Below are positions 23,296 to 34,689 of a stretch of DNA of 64,000 bases, in pieces. The translations under genes and the position numbers were made by a program. How positions within the stretch are numbered: the first letter of the stretch is position 1; the number at the start of each line of letters is the position of its first letter. Source of the stretch: Nemertoderma westbladi (lineage: Eukaryota > Xenacoelomorpha > Nemertodermatida > Nemertodermatidae); the NCBI GenBank assembly GCA_032718475.1, contig JAUCBJ010002633.1:1-64000 (forward strand). The letters are read 5' to 3'. The notes beneath the pieces are model-generated. The model was not told the DNA's origin. It saw only the letters and a program-made list of their open reading frames with translations, and searched no databases.

Positions 23296-26200
23296 ATGTC
23301 CGGTTCAGCACGCAGTTCTCAAGGGGGTCAGCCACTCCGAGATCAGCTACGAGAACAGAGGGCATTGGCCCTCAAAGCTCGGATGGAAGATGAATATGTT
23401 CAACTGCGAGTCGAACAGGATGTATTAGCAGCCGAAATGCAAAAACGAGAGGCCGAACAACAGGCCGAACTCCGTAAACGAGAGGCCGAAATCCGCAAAC
23501 GAGAAGCCGAACAACAGGCCGAACAACATGAACGAGAGGCTGAACAAGAGGCCGAACAACGCAAACTAGAGGCAGAAATGCGTAAACAACATGCCGAGGC
23601 CCAAGCGATTCTCATCCACAAAAAGAATGCGGATATTGCGAAACTCGCGGAATATGAAGCCGCACTCATAGAACAGGATCTTCAACTATATGAGGACTGG
23701 GAAAGGGGTATAGAACAGAACTATGAACCAATCCCGGTCCCGGAATTAGAGAAGTCATTTACGCCACCGGCGGCGAAACCTCCGAAACCCGAGTTCCCGC
23801 CAACCATACAGTCTACGTTATCGGCACAAGCACCGGTATTCCATCCCCCACCGGTTACGCTTAAGAATGAGGAACCTTATTTCCCAGCCAACCCCACTGT
23901 CCCGAGCGTTCCCAAGTACGAGCCTGAAAAGGACTCGGAACGGGACGCCACCCCTCAATCCAACAACCCATTTACATCCACACCACAAATCCGTAACCGC
24001 GTCATCATTAAAACTCCGCCTCTCATCGATCCATCGTGCATGGGAGAGAGTGCCAATAACTATAACCCTCCTAGTCATTCCAGTTCAGATGACGTCGGCA
24101 TTATCCGGGCATTGGAAAACTGCCTGGCCATGCCCAAGATGGAGATCCGCACCTTCGAAGGAGACCCCGTCGATTACCTCGGATTCAAGAAACGGTTCTT
24201 CGCTCAGATTGGGTCAACGGATATAACCGACGCACAAAAACTGGTATATTTATCCCAATACCTGGGCGAAAAACCACGCCGAATCATTAAATGTTTTGAG
24301 GGAGGATCTTATGAAGCATACTATGACGCATGGAAAACTCTAGACAAAAGATACGGAAATATCGGGACTATAATTAATAAAACTCTCGAGAAACTGATAC
24401 AGGACGCGGGATCCCTAGGGGACCCACAGAATATCCAGGAGTTCTCGGATTCCATGAAAGATGCCTACTACACTCTAAAACCATTAAATAAGGAGGAACA
24501 AGTAAACAACATTCTAAACCTCCGACAGATTGCCCGAAAGTTCCCCGGATGGCTGCAAAGTAAGTGGGCGTATAAATGCGTAGATCTCCGACGCAGACAC
24601 CCAGATCGAGATCCCAGTTTCCTCGAAATGTTGGCATTCCTGGATGATATCTCCGAAGCCCTGAATGACTCTATGTTCTCCAAACAAAGTCTCGCCAAGT
24701 TAGACGGAATAGAGAACAACTCCAGGAGCAGGACACCCACTCAGAAACCGAGATTCCGTCCCCCTCCAGTGAGTACGATGGCTATCACCATGGCCGAGGA
24801 TTCCGACGACGAGGACTACGAGGAACCGACATCAGCCGAGGAATGGGCGTGGTATCTTGCGAATTGGGCACCCGAAAGGGAAGGCACCACAACCTCCCTT
24901 CTCTGTCTCTTCTGCGGAGAGAAACATAAGGTGGAATTCTGCAGAAAGTTCCAGTTTGCCGAACTCGTCCCACGCTTCGAGGCGATAATGAAACACCGAG
25001 GATGCTTCCAGTGTCTTGGAACAGGTCACTATGTTCGGGTTTGTGACCAAAGATCGTGCTGTGCGGTCTGTAATGACCTACATCATCACACACTCCTCCA
25101 CATCCCAGCGAACTTTGACTTTACCACCCTCCCCTTTCGGATTGAAGCCAAACGAAGAGTAGAAACGAACCACGTCTCTAAAGGAACCAGGACGATTCAA
25201 TGGAGGGAAACCAACCCGTTTAAGACCTCCACCGATGTATCACAAGTGACAAATATCTCGGCCACGATCAACCTTATAAATGGTTACATGGTCTTCGCTA
25301 AAGTAATCCCAGTAAGAATTCAAGGGGTCAGGAAATCCTTGACAACGCTCGCGTTCCTTGATAACGGGTCGGACGGAACCATCATCGACCGGGATTTCCT
25401 CGAACAACTCGGCCTAGACTACGAACCTTGCAAACGGCCCATACAAACTATCACTGATCATAGAGAAGTAGAGTCCGGGGAGGTACAGCTCCAGATGGAA
25501 GGAGTCATGAAGGGTTACGAGATGGTCAAGCTGACGATCAAGAACACACGAGAACGTACACCCCTCATACAGTTAGACCGGGAAGATGTAGACCTACGAT
25601 GTCCACCATTGGACGTGAACCGAATCACCCTATTGATCGGACTAGAAACACCGGAATTACACATACCCACCGGAGACGTCGCCCGATCTGTAAAGCCGGA
25701 TGACGGCTTCTATGCTGAACGCACGATCATGGGTTGGACACTCTGCGGCATCAAAGAGGAGAAGACAGACACTTATACATATCTCCCTAAATGCCAGATT
25801 AAAGAGAACGCAACATCCGTGGGTTATTGTTCAGCAACAGACCTGGACGAGGACTTATTCCTTGAGACTGAGAAAACCCAGCAGGAGATGACCAAATACT
25901 TTAATCTAGAGACCCAAGAGTTTGCTGAAAAGGACGAGAACCTGTCCGAGGAAGATCAATATTGTATTGACGTCCTTGATCAGGCCACGTTCAAAGATGG
26001 ACATTGGTGTTCACCCATGCTATGGAAAGACCCAGATAAACCAATGGCGAATAATGCCAACATGGCCCTTAGGCGGCTTAAAGGAATCCTACGCTGGTTG
26101 AATGACCAACCCGAGATAAAGGAGAAATATAATAATGTAATCAAAGGATATCTAGAAGATGGATTGGCAGAAAGGGTATCCCGGAATGAACTGCAAGGGG

Positions 26201-26466
26201 GTAGAAGGACATATTATCTCCCAACCCACTATGTGGTAGAAGCCCGGAAGGGCGGTAAAATCCGAGTAGTCAATGATGCTGCTGCTATGTATCAAGGCGA
26301 ATCCCTGAACAGCCAACTTTATACAGGGCCCAACATATACAGTACACTTATCGGCGTGTTCATCAGGTTCAGGGAAAACCGGATAGCATTCACATGCGAC
26401 ATCAAAGCGATGTTTCACCAGGTCCGAACGCTACCAAGAGACTCAGACTGTCTGCATATATTATGA
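23296..26466 (+). pseudogene. BEL/Pao gag-protease-RT polyprotein, stopped inside RT (1,056 aa)
   Basis: Residues about 30-130 are a strongly charged coiled coil of repeated REAE/QQAE steps. A DUF1759-type Gag domain begins near residue 279 (EIRTFEGDPVDYLGF). Two zinc-knuckle-like motifs follow: C537-x2-C540-x3-H544-x4-C549, and a canonical C570-x2-C573-x4-H578-x4-C583. The DUF1758 aspartic protease has its active-site turn at residues 689-692 (LDNGSDG). Reverse transcriptase starts near residue 965 and carries the first catalytic Asp at about 1035 (CDIKAMFHQV). The frame then meets TGA at 26464-26466, while the rest of the RT continues in the same frame. The protein makes particles, processes itself and copies the element RNA. 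Confidence 0.85.
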
Positions 26467-26871
26467 ACGGATAAAACATTAACTCCACAGGAGATAAGTC
26501 AACTCACATTGAAGGATGTGGACGTAATGCGCATGATCGTCAGGATCTTCGGCGCTAAGGACTCGCCGGTAGCATGTAGTGACATGCTGAAGAAAACAAC
26601 GACTATGTGCGAAAACGAGTTCCCTCCGACAGTCATAGAAACCATCCGACGATGCTTCTACATGGATGATGGATGCGCCGGTGCCGATAATATTGACGAG
26701 GCATATCAGCTAGTGATGGGGATGGTGGAATGTTTAAATAAAAGAGGTTTCCCCCTCGATCCCACGACAAAAAACTCATGGAAAGGTTTCCAGAAGAAAT
26801 CAGACTGGACAACAATAAAATGTATTCCGAGGATGTGGATCACCATGTACTCGGCATTGAAGGGGACATAG
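26467..26871 (+). pseudogene. BEL/Pao RT palm continuation
   Basis: Same frame as the preceding ORF after the TGA. It carries VRIFGAKDSPVACSDML and the catalytic box YMDD (codons from 26659). Family resemblance is lost shortly after the A-rich run near 26767-26775, where coding moves to another frame. The codons up to TAG 26869 are then out-of-frame noise. Confidence 0.8.
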
Positions 26872-27374
26872 AATTGGATGAATTCATCTTCAAATATAAC
26901 CCCCTACCCAAGCCCATGACGAAAAGGGGATGTTTGTCTATAAAAAGTGCAATATTCGACCCACTAAACTTCATATCTCCGGTAACCTTGGCCGGAATGA
27001 ATTTGATTAAGGAAATGTGGATAGAAGGACTGGGATGGGACGAAGAACTCCCCCCGCACCTCAGTGTCAAATGGAGAAAGTGGATGGAACAACTCGAACA
27101 TCTACATCTTATGCGGATCCCTCGACCGTTCTTCCTCGATAAACTACCCACCGATATCTTCCAGCTCCACACTTTCTCGGAAGCTTCGAATACCGGAATC
27201 GGTGTAGTCACTTTCCTAAGAAGACTAAGTCAAGATGGAAACGGCGATACGAGCTTCTTATTTTCTAAGGCTAAGACAGTATCCGGGAAATTCGTAGCAA
27301 CAATTCCGAGACTTGAGCTACAGTCCGCAGTTTGGGCAGTGAGACAGAACCGCATGGTCATGCGGAACCTATGA
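26778..27374 (+). pseudogene. BEL/Pao RT thumb / RNase H region
   Basis: Frame-shifted continuation after the A-run near 26770. It contains KYNPLPKPMTKRGCLSIKS, SAIFDPLNFISPVTL and WDEELPPHL, the segment between RT and RNase H in BEL/Pao Pol, then the RNase H-like part with SKAKTVSGK and IPRLELQSA. It is ended by TGA at 27372-27374, but the same frame carries RNase H sequence (FWADSSIVLYYL) immediately after. Confidence 0.8.
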
Positions 27375-28622
27375 ATCCCCATCGAATCGCAACATTTCTG
27401 GGCCGATTCGAGTATCGTTCTCTACTACCTCCACTCACCATCACGGCGACACACCACGTTCGTAGCGAACCGAGCCACGGAGATAAAACAGTGCACCAGC
27501 CGAGAACAGTGGCACCATGTAAATGGAAAAGAAAACCCAGTGGACTTATCGAGCAGAGGCGCCACCCCACGACAGCTCAGTAAAAGTAAACTCTGGCGCA
27601 CCGGCCCGGAATTCCTACAGCAGCCACAATTAACCTGGAGTACCCGATTCGATCCCGAACTCGATAGCGGAAAATACTCCGAAGACGACAAGGAGATCCG
27701 TAAAGTCCATAGAAGCGCCGCAATGGAGATCTATAGTTGTCTGACCGAGCCTGCAAAGGACTCGGGCAGGCACTATAATGTCGCGACTGTCCCGCAACCA
27801 GCGGCGTCTTTACAACTATTGATCGAGCGAACTTCCTCAATGAGACGTCTCATCCACCACATCATAACCCTTCGCAACTTCCTGCGGTGGAAAGACAAAA
27901 AACCGATAGTTCAACGAAGTATACAAGAACTCATCATTGCGGAGAAATGTATTGTTAGATATGTCCAGAAAGTAAGTTTCCCCGACGAGTGGGAACAACT
28001 CAGTGCAGGCAAGACCTTGAAACCAGACAGTCCAGTCTATCAATTGAGACCAATGATGGGAGAGGACGGACTGATTCGACTGAATACCCGGATGGCAAAT
28101 GCCCCGGTTGAATACGAGGTCAAATACCCAGCGCTTCTGCCCAGAACGTCAACACTAGCCAAGCTATTAATCCAACAGTGTCACGAGGAAAACCATCACG
28201 CGGGACAGAACTGGATTATGGCTAATATAGGACAAAGATATTGGATCACCCACATCCAGCCACTGATCCGGAAAGTGTTAAAACGTTGTTTTCCCTGCAG
28301 AAGATATGTAGCGCCACCACTCACACAAAGGATGGCCGACTTACCAGCCACACGTCTACAGTCCGATTCCCCACCGTTCTATGTAACCGGAGTAGACTGT
28401 TTCGGACCATTCACGGTCATTGAGCGACGATCCAACATCAAATGCTGGGGAGCCATCTTTACCTGCCTTAGGTCTAGGGCAATCTACCTAGACATCGTGG
28501 TGAACCTTACGCAACACGCATTTATAAACGCCCTGCGTCGGTTCGTGGCGAACAATGGAACATGTCGTCATATGTACTCCGATGTACTTTATGAACTTTG
28601 TGGGAGGAGAAAGAGAACTTAG
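27375..28622 (+). pseudogene. BEL/Pao RNase H end and integrase N-terminal half
   Basis: Continues in frame after the TGA. It holds the end of RNase H (WADSSIVLYYL, NPVDLSSRG), the integrase zinc-binding segment (HHAGQNWIMANIGQRYW followed by CFPC) and the start of the integrase core with the first catalytic Asp in GVDCFGPF. The second catalytic Asp box begins (MYSD), after which the frame is lost near 28580-28610. The remaining codons to TAG 28620 are off-frame. Confidence 0.82.
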
Positions 28623-29355
28623 AGAGGCGATCGAGGGATGGTTCACCGAGGACACCGCATCCCAAGTCTGGAGGGAACACCATATACAGTGGCACTTCCA
28701 AACACCCTTAGCACCCCATACGAGCGGGGTATGGGAGAAGCTCATCAACTTGGTAAAACGATCCATGCGCGTCGCATTAGGAGACACCCGGGTAACCCAC
28801 GACACCCTCCGCACAACATTCTGCGAGATCACGGCTACCCTAAACAACCGGCCCATCGTCCCTATCCGCGACGACCCCACAGATCTGGAGCCCCTCACTC
28901 CTAACCATCTACTCGGAAGACCCAAAACCCATATTCTTCCAGAGACAATGTTTCCGGATCCCAACGATATCGCGAGACATACCAATTGGAAGAAGGCCCA
29001 AGCGTTGCCAGCGCATTGGTGGAGAATCTGGGCCCAAGAGTACCTCATAACCCTCCGGACCAGGAGGAAGTGGAACAACACCTATAGGAATGTCGCAGTT
29101 GGTGACATGGTGCTAGTGAAGGAAGACCTCAAAGACCGCGTCCACTGGCTTGTGGCGCGAGTCGTGGCAATAACTCCAAGTAAAGACGGACTTGCGAGGA
29201 CTGTGACGATACGAACGGCAAAGGGCCACTACCAACGCCCTATCCAGAGGCTGTGCCTTCTCGAAGGCAATGACAGTGGTGACTCCCTGAGAGGTGATAA
29301 GTTCCCTACTCCGGATCCTGCTGCAGACATTGGTGACAATGCTAAACCTGTTTAA
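28555..29355 (+). pseudogene. BEL/Pao integrase C-terminal half and DUF5641 tail
   Basis: The true continuation is recognisable from FVGGERELREAI. It carries the third catalytic residue, Glu of TSGVWEKLINLVKRSM, and the C-terminal DUF5641-type domain: WRIWAQEYL, then GDMVLVKEDL, and the closing RPIQRLCLLEG. A frameshift near 28600 separates it from the preceding half, so integrase is split in this copy. The first codons from 28555 are probably not genuine. Confidence 0.85.
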
Positions 29356-30579
29356 ACCCTTCTCATCCTGTTGACAAACTCTTTTAAACTGTGATTTACT
29401 GACAATGATAATGGACCCCCCTTAAACCAACTGTAACCATGCAATGGTATTTGTGTTTCCTCGTGTGTTATGTGGAGTCCAGCGTCACCCTGCAGATGTT
29501 TCTACTGACGCAGGGTCGTTTATGTATTGTTTACCCTGATTTTGGTCATCGGGACCAACGACATTGGATTATTGGAAATGGTAAAGATTTGAAGTGGAAT
29601 TCATTGTATTCATTGTATTATGTTGTGTTGTCCGTTGCTTGCGCAGTTCGGGGCGTAGGCGGTGTTACTAGTCCAGCTGTAGATCCCGGATTGCCGCGCA
29701 ACACCCCCTCTATCCCGTTATTCTGGTGGGTCCATGGTGCATCCACATGACTTCGTCGATAGAGGTTTTATGTTTCTCAGTCGCATTATTCTGGTGGGAC
29801 CGTTGCATGGATTTGGGGCGTAGGCGGTGTAACTATTCCAGCTGTAGATCCCAGAATGTTGCGTAACCCCATCCCACATGACTTCGTCGGCTGAGCTTTA
29901 TGTTGCTGGGTGTGTTATTCTGGTGGGTCCCTGGTGCATTCCACGTGACTTCACTTCCAGCGTCTTCATTGTCCGTTACGTGTGCAGTGTGGGGCATAGA
30001 TAGGCGGTGTAACTAGCCCAGCTGTAGATCCCAGATTGCCGCGTAACACCCCTTCCACAACGAAAATTTCCCAAAGAAGATGATTGAATGTAGTTGGAAA
30101 TGATGAAAAGAAACAGACAACCCTACTATAAACTGAATGATGACGCGTATGATGATGAAAATGTAAGCTGCGCTTATAACAAATGATGATAGCCGGGGGG
30201 CTATAACCCCAATGATGAAATGTGGAAATAAATGATGAAATGTGAAATAAATGTGGAAATAAATGTGATGAAATAAATGAAATGTAATGATAAAATAATG
30301 AGAAATGAAAAAAGACAAAAAAATGTATAAAATGTAGAAAGAAAAGAATTGGAAAAAGAAGAGGACATAAAAAGTCTAAAACTGGTTGGATATTAATGTA
30401 TAGCTATAGTAACTGTAAATGCTGAATGTATTAGCAATAAGATGGTAGATGCCTATATATCAATGTTATTTAATAAACTGAATTACAAATAAACTGCATT
30501 ATTCTGCAGTCACTATAGTATCAGACTTTCTGGATTTATAATTAACTGATGTAAATTTGCAACGAACATAATCGAAAAT
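29356..30579 (+). repeat. Repeat-rich spacer between pol and the accessory ORF
   Basis: No gene is seen. Three imperfect copies of a block with GGCGGTGT and CCAGCTGTAGATCCC lie near 29655, 29825 and 30005. They alternate with three copies of TTATTCTGGTGGG (near 29718, 29786 and 29908) and ATGACTTCGTCG or close variants. 30190-30330 is low-complexity AAATGATGAAATG sequence. AATAAA signals occur near 30472 and 30489, which could end the gag-pol transcript before the next ORF or belong to its leader. Confidence 0.7.
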
Positions 30580-32406
30580 ATGGACCCAAATCGCCAAATT
30601 ATCGGCGAACTACGTAATACGATAGATTTACTGGAATATCCACAACCTGGATCCCCTAACTTTGATACAAATTGGAACGCCCTGATAAATGAGAATGTGC
30701 GAGTCGTCAAATTCTCCGGGCGAGAGGGACCGGATTCCCGGAATCTACGAGCCCTCCGGTTGTCCGATGCTAGTACGAGACTGAGAAGAACTCGGAACGC
30801 AAAGGCAACCGGAGGAGATGAGTTGTCGTACTGGGACACGTTCCAGCAAAGCGTCTACAAATCCCGATATACGATATACGATATACGATATACCTCATTG
30901 ATATACGACAATGAGGGAAACGCGATGCCCACCTCGAAAGCGATTACGATGGCGCGATGTCAAAGTTTCGTCGACGACAAGAGTACATACCTCGCCCACT
31001 GGGGTAACCTAGCGGAGTGTACGGCAACGCTGCGAGAGGAATGTATATCAGTTATCCAGAATCGCGACGACTACCAGGAGAAGTATGGGACTAAGGAATA
31101 CGGTCGAACCTTGGTCGTCGTCATCGGAACCCTGGACGGTTTGGTGTTGGTATGTCGAATATTTCCGACACCCAGACAGGAGGTACGGACAGCCGGAGCG
31201 ATCTGGCCACTACCACCTGAGATCCAAAAGATCCTATTCGACTTCGACATCATTAAAATCGGGTCGGATATAAATGCGGACGTCCGAAACGACTACGCGA
31301 ATGCTCCTTTCGGAAGAGACCGTCGAGAAGATCTCAACGCCATTAGTCATTGTGTCGACACCCAAACTCTATTAGCCTGGTTACAATCCGCCGAATTCCT
31401 GCAAGGATTCCGAGAGGTCAGACAGACGAAATCCGGCATCGGCTACCTCGCAGTGCTAAACGGCGGCATAGACTTTAAACCGCAGAAATTCCAGGACTAT
31501 AATAAGATATATGGTGGATACCCGGGATTAGAAATAAAGAGTGAGCGAGAGAGTCACTGGAAGGACGTTGAAAGAAAGTGGACGATCCACCACAAGTGGG
31601 AGAATCCGGAGCGACGGAACTACATCTACGTCGTTATGGAATACTACACAGTCGCTAAGTTCATATGTAAAACTCTCGATAGCCTCATTACGGCGGTTCC
31701 TAATTCCTTTATCGACTACGAGTGGAACGAGGTTATCAACCACGTGTTCAAAGCGGTTGAGAATATTACACCGGGAGAGACGAAAAGGCTCACCGTCATC
31801 GCTTCCTGGGACGAGAATGGGCCGTTCGACATCCCTAGGATTACCGATCTCTTCGGTGCGGAGGAACCACTGATTTCCTCGGAGGGGGAAGAATTATGGC
31901 TACAGGAAGGTGTTCTACTGTCCACCCCAAAGCGACAGCTCGATCCGGAAATCGCGTACGAACCGGCCGCCAAACGGGTCGCCTCGGCCGAACCTACGAT
32001 GGAAGCAGGCGTTTCCACCCCACTTGGCTCCGATAGCTCCGCGAGGGAGTTAGTCACTACCTTCGCGTTGAATGACTTCGGCGACATATGCCAGAGGTTA
32101 TCTCCATATCCGTTCCCGGGGGGCGAAGACTGGTTTTCGGAGATACCGAGTACCAGCACCCAATGGACCCGCTCAGCGATACTGGTTGAAAAGGGTCCCA
32201 GCGCCGCGCCGACTCCCGAAGATCTCTTCGGAATCCCTCCGTCGAAAACCCCGGCACCTCTTCGCCAACCAGCGGTGACAACTACCCCTTCCGTTCCACA
32301 GGATCCTATGCGACTTACCCGATGGTACGCTGAGCAGACCGAATGGATCCACCGCCAGAAACGGTCATCCGAGATGAGACCGGCAGGACATAAAGAAGGT
32401 TATTGA
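30580..32406 (+). CDS. BEL/Pao accessory protein, degenerate RNase D-type exonuclease fold (608 aa)
   Basis: An uninterrupted frame from ATG 30580, not an envelope protein: I see no signal peptide or membrane segment. Residues about 150-235 follow the layout of DEDD 3'-5' exonucleases of the RNase D/WRN type: a strand (ISVIQNRDDY), a hydrophobic strand (TLVVVIGTLDGLVLVCRIF), then PLPPEIQKILFDFDIIKIGS with Asp 234 in INADVRND at the exo II position. The exo I position reads QNR instead of Asp-x-Glu, and a candidate exo III box reads YVVMEYY with Glu for Asp. If the fold is right, catalysis is doubtful, as in pseudo-exonucleases of RNA pathways. The C-terminal 200 residues are Pro/Ser-rich and look disordered. 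A 7-bp microsatellite lies in the ORF at about 30865-30892. The fold call is inference. Confidence 0.55.
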   Translation: MDPNRQIIGELRNTIDLLEYPQPGSPNFDTNWNALINENVRVVKFSGREGPDSRNLRALRLSDASTRLRRTRNAKATGGDELSYWDTFQQSVYKSRYTIYDIRYTSLIYDNEGNAMPTSKAITMARCQSFVDDKSTYLAHWGNLAECTATLREECISVIQNRDDYQEKYGTKEYGRTLVVVIGTLDGLVLVCRIFPTPRQEVRTAGAIWPLPPEIQKILFDFDIIKIGSDINADVRNDYANAPFGRDRREDLNAISHCVDTQTLLAWLQSAEFLQGFREVRQTKSGIGYLAVLNGGIDFKPQKFQDYNKIYGGYPGLEIKSERESHWKDVERKWTIHHKWENPERRNYIYVVMEYYTVAKFICKTLDSLITAVPNSFIDYEWNEVINHVFKAVENITPGETKRLTVIASWDENGPFDIPRITDLFGAEEPLISSEGEELWLQEGVLLSTPKRQLDPEIAYEPAAKRVASAEPTMEAGVSTPLGSDSSARELVTTFALNDFGDICQRLSPYPFPGGEDWFSEIPSTSTQWTRSAILVEKGPSAAPTPEDLFGIPPSKTPAPLRQPAVTTTPSVPQDPMRLTRWYAEQTEWIHRQKRSSEMRPAGHKEGY

Positions 32407-33078
32407 AACGAGAACATACTACACCAAAGCACAGCTTTTCGCAGGCTACCCGCCACAGCGAATATTCCAAAAAGCGACCGACGACTCGAGTATTACGTCG
32501 GCATCCCGATTCCAATATTCTTCGGCCGGGAGATGCAGTTAGAGATATGCGGAGACTGCGGTTCGGAGCAGTGCCCACGCGGTAGAAGAAATCGAGTAAC
32601 CGATTCATGCCTCCAGCTCCTCGGGATACTGTATTGTCCCTACTGTGCAACATCGGGACATGATGTTTCAGTTTGTACAACCCTCTATAACCTCTGCACA
32701 ACATGCGGTTTCCGTGGACACTCCGCTAGCCCCCGCTGCAATATAAAGTGTCCCACGAAGGATGTAACCGCTATGGGGAATATGGTTATGTTCGAAACCT
32801 ACGCAAACAACCACGTAAAGACCAAAGTACGGAGAAACGCTCAGAATATCGCGCAAGAGATGGCGTGCGGGTATTTTTCGTTCCCGGAGCGCCTCCATAT
32901 GACAGCGACGCTACCATTCCATTACATGGATCTGTTGCTAAGCGCCGGATTATTCGGCCCATTCAAGATCCTTAGGCGTTTATATTCCTATAAGGAAGAG
33001 TTCGGTGACGGAAAGTGGTTCCTAGAGGCACGCACCACCGAGTTAGAAAGACGAACCGATATGATCCCGCTACCATAG
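32407..33078 (+). CDS. Zinc-knuckle ORF, probably the C-terminal part of the accessory protein
   Basis: Shares the frame of the preceding ORF and is separated from it only by the TGA at 32404-32406. The frame is open from that TGA, and the first ATG is at 32533 (181 codons). It carries a short CGDCGSEQC cluster and two CCHC knuckles in a row: CPYCATSGHDVSVC and CTTCGFRGHSASPRC. The C-terminal part is a plain helical region. CCHC knuckles bind single-stranded nucleic acid, so the combined product looks like an RNA-binding protein. Whether the TGA is decay, readthrough or a genuine end of the first protein cannot be told here. Confidence 0.6.
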   Translation, partial: NENILHQSTAFRRLPATANIPKSDRRLEYYVGIPIPIFFGREMQLEICGDCGSEQCPRGRRNRVTDSCLQLLGILYCPYCATSGHDVSVCTTLYNLCTTCGFRGHSASPRCNIKCPTKDVTAMGNMVMFETYANNHVKTKVRRNAQNIAQEMACGYFSFPERLHMTATLPFHYMDLLLSAGLFGPFKILRRLYSYKEEFGDGKWFLEARTTELERRTDMIPLP

Positions 33079-33387
33079 AAAGGAAGAGCCGCCAGGAGAC
33101 AAGCCGAAACGTTGCTCACGATGGATGTTGATGCTCCCCTACCAGCACTGGCGATTGACGAGAGTCGACGGGCGAAGAGGAGAAAGGCGTATCAAAGCAA
33201 GAAATAGAGGACCAAGATATTCCAGGAACATTTATATCGAACATTTATTTTTATATATTTACATAAACTAACTCTAGGCCAAATTAATCAAGACTATGCA
33301 ATATTAAAATTTTGGGTTTTTTATATGGGAAATGACCTTCGCAAATTCGATCTACCAATAGACCTCACGAAGGTCATTGGGGGAGAC
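33079..33387 (+). other. BEL/Pao 3' spacer with polypurine tract
   Basis: No gene. An AT-rich stretch is followed by an inverted repeat (GACCTTCG near 33332 against CGAAGGTC near 33368). GGGGGAGA at 33379-33386 is the likely polypurine tract priming plus-strand synthesis, directly before the 3' LTR. Confidence 0.65.
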
Positions 33388-34684
33388 TGTTCGCGGTATT
33401 TCAACTTTTCCTAACGCGAGTTGAATATTTTTTGGATTTATTTAAAATGAATATTCCGATATCACTACTGGGTGCGGGAACATGGGATTTGGGCACATTC
33501 AATGGACAGGGGGCGATTTATGGGCGAATATTGGGGCGACTTACGGGGTACGGGACTCATTTCATGTATTTAAGGGCCACGGATGGGAGGCAAAGTTAAG
33601 CAGTATTCAGGTTTGCCTGATTACTATTAGGCCTAGCCAACTTCCTGCTGCCTGTAGAGGTGGATTTGGTAACTCACTAGGTCTAAAGGACAAGGACTGC
33701 CCTTAGCGGTCCCTGGCCAACAGCAGTTATTACGAGGCTGTAAAGGACATTGGAAAGTCTGCTGCTTGTGTCAGGGATTTGCGACGGGAACTGACGACAG
33801 ACCCCTAGCCAAGCCGTACTGGTTCCTGACCGATCCCTTCGGGGTTCGGGAAGGGTGGGACGGACACGCGAACGGGTCGACCGACTAACGGAGGAAGGGT
33901 TCGACGAGGACTGCCTTCCTGAAGTGGGTTCCACGACCGGCGTTAGTACGGGCCTGAGTAAGGACTCGGAAAACCACCAACCGTTGGGGCTCACGACGGG
34001 CTGACAGACCCCCTAGCCAAGCCGTACTGGTTCCTGACCGATCCCTTCGGGGTTCAGGAAGGGTGGGACAGACACGCAACAGGGTCGAAAGGCAAAGGAC
34101 TGGACTCTACTGGCCTACCGACTGTTCGGAGCAGCTTCTCGGCTGCCAAAGCGACTACGAGCCTGAATAAGGACTCGGAAAGCCTAGGTGGTTGGGTCCC
34201 TGCGATGAACCGACGGACCCCTAGCCAAGCCGTACTGGTTCCTGATGACTGATCCCTTCGGGGTTCGGGAAGGGTGGGAAGGACAACGGAAACGCAACAG
34301 GGTCGACCGACACCGACACTACGGTACCGAGACTAGGACCGGGGGAAAATTGGGGAACATTAGTTAGGCTAAAATCTGAGCGAACAGTGGGTAATTAAAT
34401 AATATAATGTAGGGATTTATATTGTCATGTTATATTATTGTGAATATTTGGTGTATATTGGTTTGGGGAAGCCCAACTTATTCTCAATCAAGGTTCAACT
34501 GTAGGGAAGTTACATTAAAGAGTATATCCAACCAATGAAACTTTTCCTCAACCGCAATCTTGCATTTAAGAACGTATTCCTTCTCCACTACCAATATCCG
34601 GTGACTGGCCGGGATTCCATGGTCTGAAAAGTTCCGCCTCCAGCATCGGCGTTTTCCCCCATGGTGTCGGGAATAACGGCAACA
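33388..34684 (+). repeat. 3' LTR of BEL/Pao (1,297 bp)
   Basis: Same termini as the 5' LTR, ending GGCAACA. It has three instead of two copies of the GC-rich block containing CCTAGCCAAGCCGTACTGG. The extra 218 bp lies at about 34085-34300. Shared parts differ by scattered substitutions. Confidence 0.92.
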
Positions 34685-34689
34685 GTAAC
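34685..34689. repeat. Right 5-bp target-site duplication of BEL/Pao
   Basis: GTAAC follows the 3' LTR and leads directly into satellite, matching 21320-21324. Confidence 0.85.

Larger units (their letters stand above)
21325..34684 (+). mobile_element. BEL/Pao LTR retrotransposon, full length but mutated
   Basis: A 13.4-kb element with two LTRs, a 5-bp target duplication, a gag-pol region with BEL/Pao-type domains, and two further reading frames between pol and the 3' LTR. It is long for the family because of those extra frames and a repeat-rich spacer. Gag-pol carries in-frame TGA codons at 23215, 26464 and 27372 and frameshifts near 26770 and 28600, so this copy is probably not autonomous. 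The LTRs differ in length by 218 bp through internal repeat copy number, while their shared sequence differs by only scattered substitutions. Confidence 0.93.

Noticed and set aside
30580-33078. Envelope gene in the BEL/Pao element
   Set aside because: No signal peptide, membrane anchor or cleavage site; the visible features are exonuclease-like strands and zinc knuckles.
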